Assembly (NCBI RefSeq): GCF_007858275.1
Contig: NZ_VFEV01000008.1
Location: 108,018-172,017, forward strand
Source of the DNA: Pseudomonas proteolytica
GTDB lineage: Bacteria > Pseudomonadota > Gammaproteobacteria > Pseudomonadales > Pseudomonadaceae
Reading direction: 5' to 3'
DNA length: 64,000 nt
In this document: one piece after another, positions 40,352 through 50,496 of the stretch
Layout of the letters: each line of letters begins with the position of its first letter
Numbering within the stretch: the first letter of the stretch is position 1
Translations under genes and position numbers: made by a program
Notes under the pieces: model-generated
Told to the model about the DNA's origin: nothing
The model's database searches: none
The model's input: only the letters and a program-made list of their open reading frames with translations

Positions 40352-43300
40352 TCAGGATGCTACCGGCTCTTCATCGCGCCGATGGGCCCAGTGGTAAAGC
40401 GCTGGCAGTACCAGCAAGGTCAACAAGGTCGACGAGATAATCCCGCCAATCACCACCGTCGCCAGCGGCCGCTGTACTTCAGCGCCGGTGCCGGTGGCCA
40501 GGGCCATGGGGATGAAGCCGAGGGACGCCACCAACGCCGTCATCAACACCGGGCGCAAGCGGGTCAAGGCTCCCTCGTTGATCGCCACCGACAACGAACG
40601 CCCCTCCTCACGCAGGTTGCGGATAAACGCAATCATCACCAGGCCATTGAGCACCGCCCCCCCCGACAACGCGATAAACCCCACCCCGGCAGAAATCGAC
40701 AACGGAATATCGCGCAACCACAGCGCCATGATCCCACCGGTCAACGCAAAGGGAATGCCGGTGAATACCAGCAGCCCATCCTTGAGGTTGTTGAACATCA
40801 TGAACAACAAGCCGAACACCAGCAGCAACGCCACCGGGACCACGATCTGCAAGCGCTCGGAGGCTTCCTTGAGCTGTTCGAACTGGCCGCCCCAGGTTGT
40901 CCAGTAGCCGGCGGGGATCTTTACCTGCTCTGCCATCACCCGTTCGGCCTCGGCGACAAACGAACCAATGTCCCGCCCGCGTACGTTGGCACTGACAATC
41001 ACCAGCCGCTTGCCGTTTTCGCGGCTGATCTGGTTCGGGCCCAACACCAGGTCCAGGCTGGCCACTTGCGACAGGGCGATAAAGCTCAGTTGCCCCGTGG
41101 TATTGCCGGCCAGCGCGGGGATCGGGATCAGTAGCCGCGACAAGCCTTCAATATCGGTGCGCAGGGTTTCCGACAAACGCACCACCATGTCAAAACGCCG
41201 GTCGCCTTCGTACATCGTGCCGGCCTGGCGCCCGCCCACGGCGACGGCGATGGTGTCTTGCACATCACCCACATTCAGGCCAAAGCGTGCGGCCTTGTCA
41301 CGGTCGATGTTGATGGTCAGCACCGGCAGGCCGGAGGTCTGTTCCACCTTCACTTCCGAGGCGCCATCAAGCTTGCGCAAGGTTTCGGCAATTTCCCCGG
41401 CAGTGTTGTTCAGCACATCCCGATCATCGCCAAATACCTTCACCGCCACATCACTGCGCACCCCGGAAATCAGCTCGTTGAAACGCAGTTGGATCGGTTG
41501 CGACAACTCGTACTGGCTGCCCGGCACAATCGCACTGGCGCGCTGGATATCGGCGATCAGCGCTTCGCGGGACTTTTTCGGATCCGGCCACTGCTCCTTG
41601 GGCTTGAGCATCAAGTAGGCGTCGGAAATATTCGGCGGCATCGGGTCGGAGGCAATTTCTGCAGTGCCAGTACGGGCAAATACCCGCTGGATTTCCGGCA
41701 CCTGCGCCATCAAGGTTTTTTCCAGTTGCTGCTGCATCTGCACCGATTGCGTGAGGCTGGTGCCCGGAACGCGCAAGGCTTGCAGGGCGAAGTCACCTTC
41801 GCTGAGGCTGGGGATAAATTCGCTGCCCATGCGGCTGGCCACGGCGCCAGACATCACGATGGTCAACAGCGCCAGGCCGAACGCCCAGCTACGGTGCGCC
41901 ATCACCCAATCCAGCACCGGCGCATAACCACGGCGCGCGTTGCGCATCACCCAGTTTTCGTCCTCCTTGACCTTGCCGGTGACGAACAGCGCAATCGCCG
42001 CCGGGACGAAAGTCACCGACAGAATCATCGCGCCCAGCAAGGCCATGACCACGGTGAACGCCATGGGATGGAACATTTTCCCGGCCACCCCGGTCAGGGC
42101 GAAGATCGGCAGGTACACCACCATGATGATCAGTTGCCCGAAGATCAGCGCGCGGCGCGCTTCTTTGGCAGCGGCGAACACTTCGTGCAGGCGCTCACTG
42201 CGGGTCAGCAGGCGGCCGTGGCGTTGCTGCGCATGGGCCAGGCGGCGGATGGCGTTCTCGACGATCACCACCGCGCCATCGACGATAATCCCGAAATCCA
42301 AGGCCCCCAGGCTCATCAGGTTGGCGCTGACCTTGTTAGTGAACATCCCGGTAAAGGTGAACAACATGGCCAGCGGGATCACCATCGCGGTGATCAACGC
42401 CGCGCGGATGTTGCCCAGGAACAGGAACAGAATCACGATGACCAGCAGCGCACCTTCGAAGAGGTTTTTCTTCACGGTGGCGATGGCTTTTTCCACCAGG
42501 TTGGTGCGGTCATAGACCGTGACCGCGACCACGCCTTCGGGCAGCGAACGGTTGATCTCTTCGAGTTTTTTCGCCACCGCCCGGGACACACTGCGGCTGT
42601 TTTCGCCGATCAACATGAACACCGTGCCGAGTACCACTTCACGGCCATTTTCGGTGGCCGCGCCGGTGCGCAACTCGCGACCGATATCGACCTGGGCCAC
42701 ATTGCGCACGCGGATCGGCGTGCCGTCGACGGTGTTGATCACGATGTTGGCGATGTCATCGATGGACGCCACCTGCCCCGGCGCGCGGATCAGCAATTGC
42801 TCGCCGCTGCGCTCGATGTAACCGGCGCCGACGTTGGCGTTGTTGCGTTCAAGCGCCGTCACCAGGTCGCTCAAGGTCAGGTTGTAGGCGGCCAGGCGCT
42901 TGGGGTCCGGGGCGATCTGGTATTCCTTGGCGAAGCCGCCAATCGTGTTGATCTCGGCCACGCCAGGCACGTTGCGCAACTGCGGTTTGATGATCCAGTC
43001 CTGGATCACCCGCAGGTCCGTCGGCGTATAAGCCAAGCCGTCTTCCTTGCGCGCGCCCTCCTCGGCCTCCACGGTCCACAGGAAGATTTCCCCAAGGCCA
43101 GTGGAAATCGGCCCCATCGCGGTTTCAATACCGTCCGGCAATTGTTCGCGGGCCACCTGCAAACGCTCGTTGACCAGTTGCCGGGCGAAGAACAGATCGG
43201 TGCCATCCTTGAAGATCACCGTGACCTGAGACAGCCCCGAACGCGACAGCGAACGGGTCTGCTGCAAGCCCGGCAAACCGGCCATGGCGGTTTCAATGGG

Positions 43301-43501
43301 AAAGGTGATGCGCTGTTCGGTTTCCAGCGGTGAAAAGCCGGGCGCCGCCGAGTTGATCTGCACCTGGACGTTGGTGATGTCCGGTACCGCGTCGATCGGC
43401 AGTTTCTGGTAGCTGGCGATGCCGACAACGGCCATCAACAACACCGCCAGCAACACGATGATGCGCTGCTCGATGGCAAATTGAATCAGACGTTCAAACA
43501 T
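40352..43501 (-). CDS. czcA: Heavy-metal RND efflux pump CzcA
   Basis: 1049 aa, inner-membrane proton/metal antiporter of the HME-RND family. N-terminal MFERLIQFAIEQRIIVLLAV, and in TM4 the motif LDFGIIVDGAVVIVENAIRR near residues 402-420, the DFG-xx-VDG-xx-VEN form linked to Co/Zn/Cd (HME1) pumps rather than the Cu/Ag CusA type. Large periplasmic loops follow TM1 and TM7. It is the last gene of czcCBA, 18 bases after czcB. Confidence 0.94.
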   Translation of the reverse strand: MFERLIQFAIEQRIIVLLAVLLMAVVGIASYQKLPIDAVPDITNVQVQINSAAPGFSPLETEQRITFPIETAMAGLPGLQQTRSLSRSGLSQVTVIFKDGTDLFFARQLVNERLQVAREQLPDGIETAMGPISTGLGEIFLWTVEAEEGARKEDGLAYTPTDLRVIQDWIIKPQLRNVPGVAEINTIGGFAKEYQIAPDPKRLAAYNLTLSDLVTALERNNANVGAGYIERSGEQLLIRAPGQVASIDDIANIVINTVDGTPIRVRNVAQVDIGRELRTGAATENGREVVLGTVFMLIGENSRSVSRAVAKKLEEINRSLPEGVVAVTVYDRTNLVEKAIATVKKNLFEGALLVIVILFLFLGNIRAALITAMVIPLAMLFTFTGMFTNKVSANLMSLGALDFGIIVDGAVVIVENAIRRLAHAQQRHGRLLTRSERLHEVFAAAKEARRALIFGQLIIMVVYLPIFALTGVAGKMFHPMAFTVVMALLGAMILSVTFVPAAIALFVTGKVKEDENWVMRNARRGYAPVLDWVMAHRSWAFGLALLTIVMSGAVASRMGSEFIPSLSEGDFALQALRVPGTSLTQSVQMQQQLEKTLMAQVPEIQRVFARTGTAEIASDPMPPNISDAYLMLKPKEQWPDPKKSREALIADIQRASAIVPGSQYELSQPIQLRFNELISGVRSDVAVKVFGDDRDVLNNTAGEIAETLRKLDGASEVKVEQTSGLPVLTINIDRDKAARFGLNVGDVQDTIAVAVGGRQAGTMYEGDRRFDMVVRLSETLRTDIEGLSRLLIPIPALAGNTTGQLSFIALSQVASLDLVLGPNQISRENGKRLVIVSANVRGRDIGSFVAEAERVMAEQVKIPAGYWTTWGGQFEQLKEASERLQIVVPVALLLVFGLLFMMFNNLKDGLLVFTGIPFALTGGIMALWLRDIPLSISAGVGFIALSGGAVLNGLVMIAFIRNLREEGRSLSVAINEGALTRLRPVLMTALVASLGFIPMALATGTGAEVQRPLATVVIGGIISSTLLTLLVLPALYHWAHRRDEEPVAS

Positions 43502-43519
43502 GGGGAATCACTCGCAGGA

Positions 43520-44683
43520 TCAATGGGCGTGCTCGGCCGAAGCCTTGCCCAGTTCGGACTTGAGGACGAAGCTGCCAACGGTCGCCACCTCGACGCCAGC
43601 CTCCAGGCCCTGGCGCACCTCGACAAAGCCGTTTTCACTGACACCCAGTTCAACGTGGCGGGTGACGAAACCTTCGGCGGTGCGCACAAACAGCGAGGGT
43701 TTGTCTTCCACGGTCTGGATCGCCTCCACCGGCACAGTGACCGGCGCCGAATAGCTATCCGTGGCCACCTGCACCGCGACAAACAGGCCGGGGCGCCACG
43801 AGTCGTCGGGGTTGGCCACGCTGACCCGCACCGTGGCGGTACGCGTCTGCTCGCCCAGCAAGTTGCCGACATAGGCCACGGTGCCCATCACGTCGGTACC
43901 CATTTCCGCCGAGCTGACCTTCACCGGCCGACCGACCTGGACCTTGTTCAGATCCTTGGGGAACACACCAAACGTGACCCACACCTGGGACAGGTCCGAC
44001 AGGGTGAAAGCGGCGCTGGTCTCACTCACCACTTCGCCAACGCCCAGGTGTTTTTCCACCACCACTCCGGCAAACGGCGCACGCAGTTCGTAGCGATTGC
44101 CGCCGACCAGGACCGCGCTGCCACTCAGGGCGTTCATCTTTTGCCGTGCGTTGTTCAGGGCAATTTCGGCTTCTTGCAGGGCCTGGCGTGCCAGCAGGTA
44201 ATCCTGTTCGGCGGAGATCTTGTCCTGCCATAACTGGCGCTCGCGCTGGAAGGTGGTGCGGGCCAGTTCGACCCGGCGTTGGCTGGCCGCCAACTCGCTG
44301 CGCTGATCCGAAATCTGCTGGCTGGCGATCACCGCCAACAGCTCGCCTTGCTTGACCCTCTGCCCAAGGTTGACCTTCACCGACTCCACCACCCCCGCCG
44401 CACGGGGCACGATATGGGAGGTGCGGTCTTCGTCGAATCGCACCTCGCCCGGCAACGACAGCAGGGTGCTGATTTGTCGGGGCTGGGCCTTGGCCAGTTG
44501 AATGCCGGCGGCCTGGATCTGCTGCTCATTGAGCACCAGCACGCCCTCTTCCTCTTCTTCCTCCGGCGCTTTGACGCTCGCCACCGGTGCCTGGGGCGCC
44601 ACGCTGGTGGCCGGCCAAAACACCATCGCCGCGAGGGCAATAGCCGCTGCAACAGCCAAAGCCAGGCCTTGTTGTTTGTTCAT
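43520..44683 (-). CDS. czcB: Membrane-fusion protein CzcB
   Basis: 387 aa from ATG 44683 (CAGGAG upstream). N-terminal membrane anchor (LALAVAAAIALAAMVFWPA), an acidic Glu-rich stretch (PEEEEEEGVLV), lipoyl-like SHIVPRAAGVVESVKVNLGQ, a helical hairpin and beta-barrel domain. It links CzcA to the outer-membrane CzcC. The acidic stretch could bind metal but this is an inference. Confidence 0.92.
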   Translation of the reverse strand: MNKQQGLALAVAAAIALAAMVFWPATSVAPQAPVASVKAPEEEEEEGVLVLNEQQIQAAGIQLAKAQPRQISTLLSLPGEVRFDEDRTSHIVPRAAGVVESVKVNLGQRVKQGELLAVIASQQISDQRSELAASQRRVELARTTFQRERQLWQDKISAEQDYLLARQALQEAEIALNNARQKMNALSGSAVLVGGNRYELRAPFAGVVVEKHLGVGEVVSETSAAFTLSDLSQVWVTFGVFPKDLNKVQVGRPVKVSSAEMGTDVMGTVAYVGNLLGEQTRTATVRVSVANPDDSWRPGLFVAVQVATDSYSAPVTVPVEAIQTVEDKPSLFVRTAEGFVTRHVELGVSENGFVEVRQGLEAGVEVATVGSFVLKSELGKASAEHAH

Positions 44684-44700
44684 GGGGAACTCCTGAAAGA

Positions 44701-45924
44701 TCAAATGCGGGCGAGGTCGCCGTAAATCCGTTCGATGCGCACCCAGGCATCGGTGGCCTGGGCGAGTGCGGCGAGGTATTGGGTGCGGGCGGCGATCAAG
44801 GTGCGCTGGGCGTCGAGCACATCGAGGAAGTTGAACTTGCCCATCTCAAAGCCACGGGTGGCGCTGTCCACCGCGCTTTGGGCGGCGGGCAGGATCACTT
44901 GGTTGAAGGCGCGCACCTCACTGTTGGCGGTTGCCCACAGGTCCAGGGCCTGGCGGGTTTCGGTGCGCAGGCGCAGCTCGGTGGCGTTGCGCAGGTCCCG
45001 CGCCTGATCGGCTCGGCGGCTGGCCGCCAGCACATTGCCCTGGTTACGATTGAATAGCGGGATCGGCATCGAGACGCCCACCAGATTCACCCGCTCGCGG
45101 ACGCTGGCGTCATACTGGCTGCCGATGGAGACATCCAGGTCGGGAATCCGCTGGGCCTTCTCCAGGCCCAGGCCGGCGTCCCGTTGCTGGATTTGCAGCT
45201 GCGCCAGGCGCAGTTCGGCGGTGCTCTCCAGGCGCGCCAGCAGTTGGGTGGCCGAAGGCAGCGCCGGCGTATTCACGGCACCTGCCTCGACACGTTCAAA
45301 ACCGATGGTGGCGCTGCCAGTGATGGCCGCCAGGCGGCGATAGGCATCACTTACGCCGATCTCGGCGCGGCTGCGCTCCAGGCGGATTTGCGAGACTTCT
45401 ACCTGGGCGCGGGTGGCTTCGACCGGCGACGCCTTGCCCGCCGTGACCCGGCCATTGGCAATCACCAGGCCGCGCTCGGCCAGGGCCATTGAACGCTGGG
45501 CCAGTTCCAGGCGCTCCTGGGCCCACAGCGCACCATAAAAGCCATCGATGACCTCGGCACGCAGCAGGTTGCGCCGCTGTTCCAGTTCCTGGGCGGCCGC
45601 ATCTTGGGCCCGCGAGGCCACCTCGATGCGCGCCCCGCGCTTGCCGCCCAGCTCCAGGGTCTGGCTCAGCTTGACGGTGGTTGTGCGGGTGCTGCGGCGG
45701 GTGTCTTCGGCATCCCAGGAGGCCACCGGGTTGGGGATCAGCCCGGCCTGCTGGCGACCGCCCTGGGCGATGTCGATTTCCCATTGCGCAGCGGCCAGGT
45801 CCGGGTTGCCGGCAAACGCATTTTGCAGGGCCGATTCGAGGGTCAGGGTCTGGGCGCTTGCCACTTGGGCCATCGCCAATAACCCCACTACGGAGCACAC
45901 AATTGTTCTTGAAAACATTGGCAT
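44701..45924 (-). CDS. czcC: Outer-membrane efflux protein CzcC
   Basis: 407 aa from ATG 45924. Signal peptide ([17 protein letters not shown]) and two OEP repeats ([39 protein letters not shown]) of the TolC fold. First gene of czcCBA; the promoter region carries the TTGTAATGT box and is shared with the divergent regulator gene. Confidence 0.92.
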   Translation of the reverse strand: MPMFSRTIVCSVVGLLAMAQVASAQTLTLESALQNAFAGNPDLAAAQWEIDIAQGGRQQAGLIPNPVASWDAEDTRRSTRTTTVKLSQTLELGGKRGARIEVASRAQDAAAQELEQRRNLLRAEVIDGFYGALWAQERLELAQRSMALAERGLVIANGRVTAGKASPVEATRAQVEVSQIRLERSRAEIGVSDAYRRLAAITGSATIGFERVEAGAVNTPALPSATQLLARLESTAELRLAQLQIQQRDAGLGLEKAQRIPDLDVSIGSQYDASVRERVNLVGVSMPIPLFNRNQGNVLAASRRADQARDLRNATELRLRTETRQALDLWATANSEVRAFNQVILPAAQSAVDSATRGFEMGKFNFLDVLDAQRTLIAARTQYLAALAQATDAWVRIERIYGDLARI

Positions 45925-46008
45925 AACAAGCGTTCCACACCCATGAGTTGGCGGACAAATCCAAGCAGGGGCAATGTAACTTTCGCTACTTATCAGGGGG
46001 GGTGGCCA

Positions 46009-46021
46009 GAACATTACAAAT
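46009..46021 (-). promoter_or_regulatory. Metal-regulator box in the czcC-czcR divergent gap
   Basis: TTGTAATGT (minus strand, 46019-46011), identical to the core at 35558-35566. It is 87 bases from the czcC start and 89 bases from the regulator start, so it could serve both directions. Confidence 0.5.
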
Positions 46022-46107
46022 CCGTTAGCAAAGGCTCTGGCCCGGGCTTTTGCTTTAACCTTCGCGGCAATTTCAGCGACTTCCCCTTGCACCGAGGCAC
46101 CCTCGAC

Positions 46108-46782
46108 ATGCGAATCCTGGTTATCGAAGATGAACTGAAAACGGCCGAGTACTTGCACCAGGGACTGAGCGAGAGTGGCTATGTGGTCGACTGCGCAGCC
46201 AGTGGCGCGGACGGCGTTCACCTGGCGCGGCAACACGCCTATGACCTGGTGATTCTGGATGTGAACCTACCGTTCATGGACGGTTGGGATGTGTTGCAGC
46301 GGATCCGCCAGACCAGCAACACGCGGATCATGATGCTGACCGCCCACGGCCGCCTGGCCGACAAAATCAAAGGCCTGGAACTGGGCGCCGACGACTACCT
46401 GGTCAAGCCTTTCGAGTTTCCCGAACTGCTGGCCAGGGTCCGTACCCTGATGCGCCGCAGCGTCGAGGCGGCGGTACCGGACGTGCTGCGGGTGGCCGAC
46501 CTGGAACTGGACCAGGGTCGCCACCGGGCCTTTCGCGGCAGCCAGCGCATTGACCTGACCACCAAGGAGTTCGCCCTGCTGCACTTGCTGATGCGCCAGA
46601 GCGGCGTGGTGCTGTCACGTACGCAAATCATCTCGTTTGTGTGGGACATGAACTTCGATTGCGACACCAACGTGGTCGAAGTCTCGATCCGCCGCCTGCG
46701 CGCAAAGATCGACGACCCGTTCGAGCACAAGTTGATCCACACCTTGCGCGGGGTGGGCTACGTGCTGGAAGAGCGCGAGTAG
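46108..46782 (+). CDS. czcR: OmpR-family metal response regulator CzcR-like (no adjacent kinase)
   Basis: 224 aa with Asp51 in [24 protein letters not shown] and the metal-regulator pattern [17 protein letters not shown]-terminal [12 protein letters not shown]. It is divergent from czcCBA, the usual place of czcR, but no sensor gene follows (the next gene is a transporter on the other strand). The nearest kinase is the one at 38299, which lies with the very similar regulator at 37628. Confidence 0.88.
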   Translation: MRILVIEDELKTAEYLHQGLSESGYVVDCAASGADGVHLARQHAYDLVILDVNLPFMDGWDVLQRIRQTSNTRIMMLTAHGRLADKIKGLELGADDYLVKPFEFPELLARVRTLMRRSVEAAVPDVLRVADLELDQGRHRAFRGSQRIDLTTKEFALLHLLMRQSGVVLSRTQIISFVWDMNFDCDTNVVEVSIRRLRAKIDDPFEHKLIHTLRGVGYVLEERE

Positions 46783-46841
46783 CGGTCCGTGCGCGAGCGG
46801 TGCCTGGCTAAAACCCTGGCCTTCGTTATGGACTGCCCCTA

Positions 46842-46928
46842 TGGGAGCGGGCTTGCTCGCGAAAGCAGCCTGTCAGTTGATGCATGTGCCGACTGACACA
46901 CCGCTTTCGCGAGCAAGCCCGCTCCCAC
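46842..46928. repeat. REP pair (REPIN-like)
   Basis: TGGGAGCGGGCTTGCTCGCG and its inverse CGCGAGCAAGCCCGCTCCCA enclose about 47 bases, between convergent genes. Confidence 0.88.
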
Positions 46929-46946
46929 ATTTGTAAGGCGGTGGCT

Positions 46947-48230
46947 TTAAAAAACCGGTCGATTGGCAAACCGCACGGCACTGGCCACGCCGACCGCGCC
47001 CATCACCATGCAATAAAAAACGCAAATCCATGGGCTGGCGGGCATCAATGCAATCAGCATCAACGGCGTAGTACTCGCCCACAGCGCGTAGGCGATGTTG
47101 TAGGTAAAGGAAATCCCCGACACCCGCACCGGCGCCGGGAACAGGCTGACCATCACCGAAGGCACCGCGCCCACCACCCCGCAACTCAACCCGGCAATGG
47201 CATAGGCCGCGCCCAGCCACACGCCGCCGGCAATCAGGCTGGCGTAAAGCACGGCGATGCCCACCGGCAGCAGCAGGCTGTAGACCAGCACCGCGCGCCA
47301 GGCGCCGATGCGATCCACCAACAGGCCCGCCAATACGCAACCGATATTCAGGAAGACGATGCCCAATGCACTCAAGGCGAAGGTGTGGCTGGGGCTCATG
47401 CCGAAGGTTTTCTGCATCATGGTTGGCGTGATCACCACCAACACCACCACCGCCGAGGTGAGCACACAGGTCAGCAACATGGCCGGCAACAATGCCTGGC
47501 GATGGTCGCGCAACACCGTGCGCAGCGGCAGTTCGGCGTCGGCCTGGCGGCGCGCCTGCATGGCCAGGAACACCGGGGTTTCACTGAGCCAGCGGCGTAG
47601 CCAGACACCGATCACACCAAACACACCGCCCAATAGAAACGGAAAACGCCAGGCGTAATCGAGGATTTGTTCAGCGGTGAACATCTGCGCCAGCAAGGTC
47701 GCCGTCAATGCCCCCAGCAGGTAACCGAAGGTCAGCCCGGCTTGCAGGAACCCCAAGGCATAACCGCGATGGTTGGCCGGCGCGTGCTCAGCGACAAAGA
47801 CCCAGGCGCTGGGCACTTCGCCACCCACCGCGGCGCCCTGCAAGACCCGCAGCGCCAGTAGGATCAGCGGTGCGAAATAGCCGATTTGCGCGTAGGTCGG
47901 CATGATCCCGATCAGTAGGCACGGCAAGGCCATCATCAGGATGCTCAGGCTGAACACCCGCTTGCGCCCCAGGTGATCGGCGAAGTGCGCCATCAGGATG
48001 CCGCCCAGCGGCCGCGCCAGGTAGCCGGTGACGAAAATTCCGAAACTCTGCAGCAGGCGCAGCCATTCGGGCATTTCCGGGGGGAAGAACAACTGGCTCA
48101 GGGTCAGGGCGAAAAATACGAAAATGATGAAGTCGTAGATTTCCAGGGCACCGCCCAGGGCGGCCAGGCCCAGGGTTTTATAGTCGGAGCGGGAAAAGCG
48201 CTGCGCCTGTGGATAAGCGGTGGCAGTCAT
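46947..48230 (-). CDS. MFS transporter of the metabolite:H+ symporter (MHS) type
   Basis: 427 aa, twelve hydrophobic segments. N-terminal ALGGALEIYDFIIFVFFAL, RPLGGILMAHFADHLGRKR and RVLQGAAVGGEVPSAWVFVA are typical of MHS symporters (ProP, ShiA, KgtP relatives). The substrate is probably an organic acid or betaine but cannot be told. It is divergent from atoE-like gene 48412. Confidence 0.87.
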   Translation of the reverse strand: MTATAYPQAQRFSRSDYKTLGLAALGGALEIYDFIIFVFFALTLSQLFFPPEMPEWLRLLQSFGIFVTGYLARPLGGILMAHFADHLGRKRVFSLSILMMALPCLLIGIMPTYAQIGYFAPLILLALRVLQGAAVGGEVPSAWVFVAEHAPANHRGYALGFLQAGLTFGYLLGALTATLLAQMFTAEQILDYAWRFPFLLGGVFGVIGVWLRRWLSETPVFLAMQARRQADAELPLRTVLRDHRQALLPAMLLTCVLTSAVVVLVVITPTMMQKTFGMSPSHTFALSALGIVFLNIGCVLAGLLVDRIGAWRAVLVYSLLLPVGIAVLYASLIAGGVWLGAAYAIAGLSCGVVGAVPSVMVSLFPAPVRVSGISFTYNIAYALWASTTPLMLIALMPASPWICVFYCMVMGAVGVASAVRFANRPVF

Positions 48231-48411
48231 AGAGAAGCTCGGCAGACAGACAAAATGGCGTGCAGGTTATGAGCTGGGCCGGATCCTGGCAATCGCAGCG
48301 GATATATTCGGTTTACTCATTGATCCATGAAAATAACAACATTCCCAAATAAATGGCCGTGGGCCAAGATGCCCGCAATCCGCCCCATAATAAATACAAG
48401 AGGTAAATAAC

Positions 48412-49830
48412 GTGGCCGATCCTATCGAAGAAAGCCGCTACGCCCGCTTTGCCCTGCGATGCTCGAACTTTGCCGAACGCTGGTTTCCTGACTCCTGGGT
48501 GTTTGCCGCCCTCGCCGTGATCATTGTCGCCGTGGCCGCGCTGGGCATGGGTGCAGCGCCCACCGACGCCGCCAAGGCCTTTGGCGACGGTTTCTGGAGC
48601 CTGATACCGTTCACCATGCAAATGGCCTTCGTGGTGATTGGTGGCTATGTGGTCGCCAGCTCGCCGCCTGCCGTGAAGTTGATCGACCGCCTGGCGCGCA
48701 TCCCGAAAAACGGCCGCTCGGCCGTGGCGTGGGTGGCGTTGATCTCGATGGTTGCCTCGCTGCTCAACTGGGGCCTGTCCCTGGTGTTCGGCGGGTTGCT
48801 GGTGCGGGCGCTGGCCCGCCGCACGGATTTGCGCATGGACTATCGCGCTGCCGGCGCGGCGGCCTATCTGGGCCTGGGTGCCGTGTGGGCGCTGGGATTG
48901 TCGTCATCGGCCGCGCAACTGCAGGCCAACCCGGCCAGCTTGCCGCCGTCGATCCTGGCGATCACCGGCACTATTCCCTTCACCGATACGATCTTTTTGT
49001 GGCAATCGGGCGTGCTGTTGCTGGCGCTGATTGTGGTGTCGCTGGTCATCGCCTACGTCACCGCACCGGGCCCCAACTCGGCGCGTGACGCCAAGGCCTG
49101 CGGTGTGGACCCGGCATTCAACCTGCCCAAGCCACAGCCACCAAGCCGTCCGGGAGAATGGCTGGAACACAGCCCGTTGCTCACCATTTTGCTGGCGCTG
49201 CTGGCTGCCGGCTGGCTGTTCCATGAGTTCTCGACCAAACCTGCGATCAGCGCTATCTCGGGGCTCAACACCTATAACTTCCTGTTCATCATGGTCGGCG
49301 CCTTGCTGCACTGGCGCCCGCGCAGCTTCCTCGATGCCGTGGCCCGCGCGGTGCCGACCACCACCGGGGTGTTGATCCAGTTCCCGCTGTATGGCTCCAT
49401 CGCGGCGCTGATGACCGTGGTCAAGGGCGGCGATGGCCAGACCCTGGCCCACCATATCTCGACCTTCTTCACCTCCATCGCTTCACACGACACCTATGCG
49501 CTGCTGATGGGCGTGTATTCGGCGGTACTGGGGTTCTTTATCCCATCGGGCGGTGGCAAGTGGATCATCGAGGCGCCGTATGTGATGCAGGTGGCCAATG
49601 ACCTGCAATATCACCTGGGCTGGGCCGTGCAGATCTACAACGCCGCCGAGGCGCTGCCGAACCTGATCAACCCGTTCTACATGCTGCCGCTGCTCGGTGT
49701 GCTGGGGCTCAAGGCGCGGGACCTGATTGGCTTCTCGTTTGTGCAGTTGCTGGTGCACACGCCGTTGGTGCTGTTTTTGCTGTGGGCACTGGGGACGACG
49801 TTGAAGTACATGCCGCCCGTGATGCCTTAA
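48412..49830 (+). CDS. atoE: Short-chain fatty acid transporter (AtoE family)
   Basis: 472 aa starting at GTG 48412 with AGAGG upstream. Family pattern: RWFPDSWVFAALAVIIV, GGYVVASSPPAVKLIDRLAR, LISMVASLLNWGLSLVFGGL and GFFIPSGGGKWIIEAPYVM. AtoE proteins import acetoacetate/butyrate-like acids. No ato or scoAB catabolic genes are near in this window. Confidence 0.9.
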   Translation: MADPIEESRYARFALRCSNFAERWFPDSWVFAALAVIIVAVAALGMGAAPTDAAKAFGDGFWSLIPFTMQMAFVVIGGYVVASSPPAVKLIDRLARIPKNGRSAVAWVALISMVASLLNWGLSLVFGGLLVRALARRTDLRMDYRAAGAAAYLGLGAVWALGLSSSAAQLQANPASLPPSILAITGTIPFTDTIFLWQSGVLLLALIVVSLVIAYVTAPGPNSARDAKACGVDPAFNLPKPQPPSRPGEWLEHSPLLTILLALLAAGWLFHEFSTKPAISAISGLNTYNFLFIMVGALLHWRPRSFLDAVARAVPTTTGVLIQFPLYGSIAALMTVVKGGDGQTLAHHISTFFTSIASHDTYALLMGVYSAVLGFFIPSGGGKWIIEAPYVMQVANDLQYHLGWAVQIYNAAEALPNLINPFYMLPLLGVLGLKARDLIGFSFVQLLVHTPLVLFLLWALGTTLKYMPPVMP

Positions 49831-49839
49831 CCCTTGAGA

Positions 49840-49868
49840 ACCGCACCTGTCGTTACGACGGGTGCGGT
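49840..49868. terminator. Hairpin between convergent atoE and hepT
   Basis: ACCGCACCTGTCG, loop TTA, CGACGGGTGCGGT: a 13-bp stem with one G-U. It ends at the hepT stop. No T-run, but its placement suits a bidirectional terminator. Confidence 0.55.
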
Positions 49869-50209
49869 CAGGTTGGAGTGTCGGGCAATTGGTTCAACAA
49901 CGCCGGCAGTGCGTGCTGAACGGTATCCCATACCACCTCAAGGTTTATTTCAAAGTATCCATGTGCGATTCGGTTACGCATCCCGCGCATGCTGCGCCAA
50001 GGTACTTGTGGCTGACCTGCCGCAAAATCTGGGTATTGGTCCATTATTTTGGTCGACGCTTCGCCGATGATGATCAAACTCATGATCACCGCCTGTTGAG
50101 TGCGTTTGTCCTCAAAGAACTCCGCTTTACTCAGACCTTCGACAAAGATAATCGCGTCGGATGACGCTTGGCGCATGTGACCCAAGTAGTCTCCAAGACG
50201 TTTTGTCAT
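49868..50209 (-). CDS. hepT: HepT-like RNase toxin (HEPN domain)
   Basis: 113 aa, helical HEPN/DUF86 protein with the RX4HXY active-site pattern in RNRIAHGYFEIN. Such toxins cut RNA and are held in check by the partner nucleotidyltransferase, which AMPylates the Tyr of HXY. It overlaps the upstream antitoxin gene by 4 bases. Both key residues are intact, so it is likely functional. Confidence 0.88.
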   Translation of the reverse strand: MTKRLGDYLGHMRQASSDAIIFVEGLSKAEFFEDKRTQQAVIMSLIIIGEASTKIMDQYPDFAAGQPQVPWRSMRGMRNRIAHGYFEINLEVVWDTVQHALPALLNQLPDTPT

Positions 50210-50496
50210 ACTGGCCGAGCCTCGGCCAATACCTGTGCACGAAACTTCAGTGGCAAGTCGCCAGGCGTCAGCAGATCAACGTTGACGCCCAACAGGTCCT
50301 GCAACTCGTCCTGAAGCCCACCGAGGTCAAACAGTGTGGTCCCAGGAGGGGCATCGACCAATAAATCAAGATCGCTGCCCTCTTTATCTGTACCCAGCAA
50401 AACCGAACCAAAGACTCTTGGATTAGAAATGTGAAAGCGCCCGACCACTTCACGCACGGCAGCTCTCTTAAGATCAAGGGCTATTGAAGGTTTCAT
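50206..50496 (-). CDS. mntA: MntA-like nucleotidyltransferase antitoxin
   Basis: 96 aa. Minimal nucleotidyltransferase with the GS motif in RVFGSVLLGTDKEGSDLDLL; the spacing GS-x9-DxD is as in MntA antitoxins that add AMP to HepT. C-terminal LLGVNVDLLTPGDLP. First gene of the pair. Confidence 0.88.
   Translation of the reverse strand: MKPSIALDLKRAAVREVVGRFHISNPRVFGSVLLGTDKEGSDLDLLVDAPPGTTLFDLGGLQDELQDLLGVNVDLLTPGDLPLKFRAQVLAEARPV

Noticed and set aside
39718..40440. Several proline-rich frames on both strands in the repeat array
   Set aside because: They are translations of the triplicated repeats, with no start sites and no family resemblance.
41258..43333. 691-aa frame on the plus strand opposite czcA
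   Set aside because: Shadow of czcA, rich in His/Gln/Arg as typical of antisense frames.
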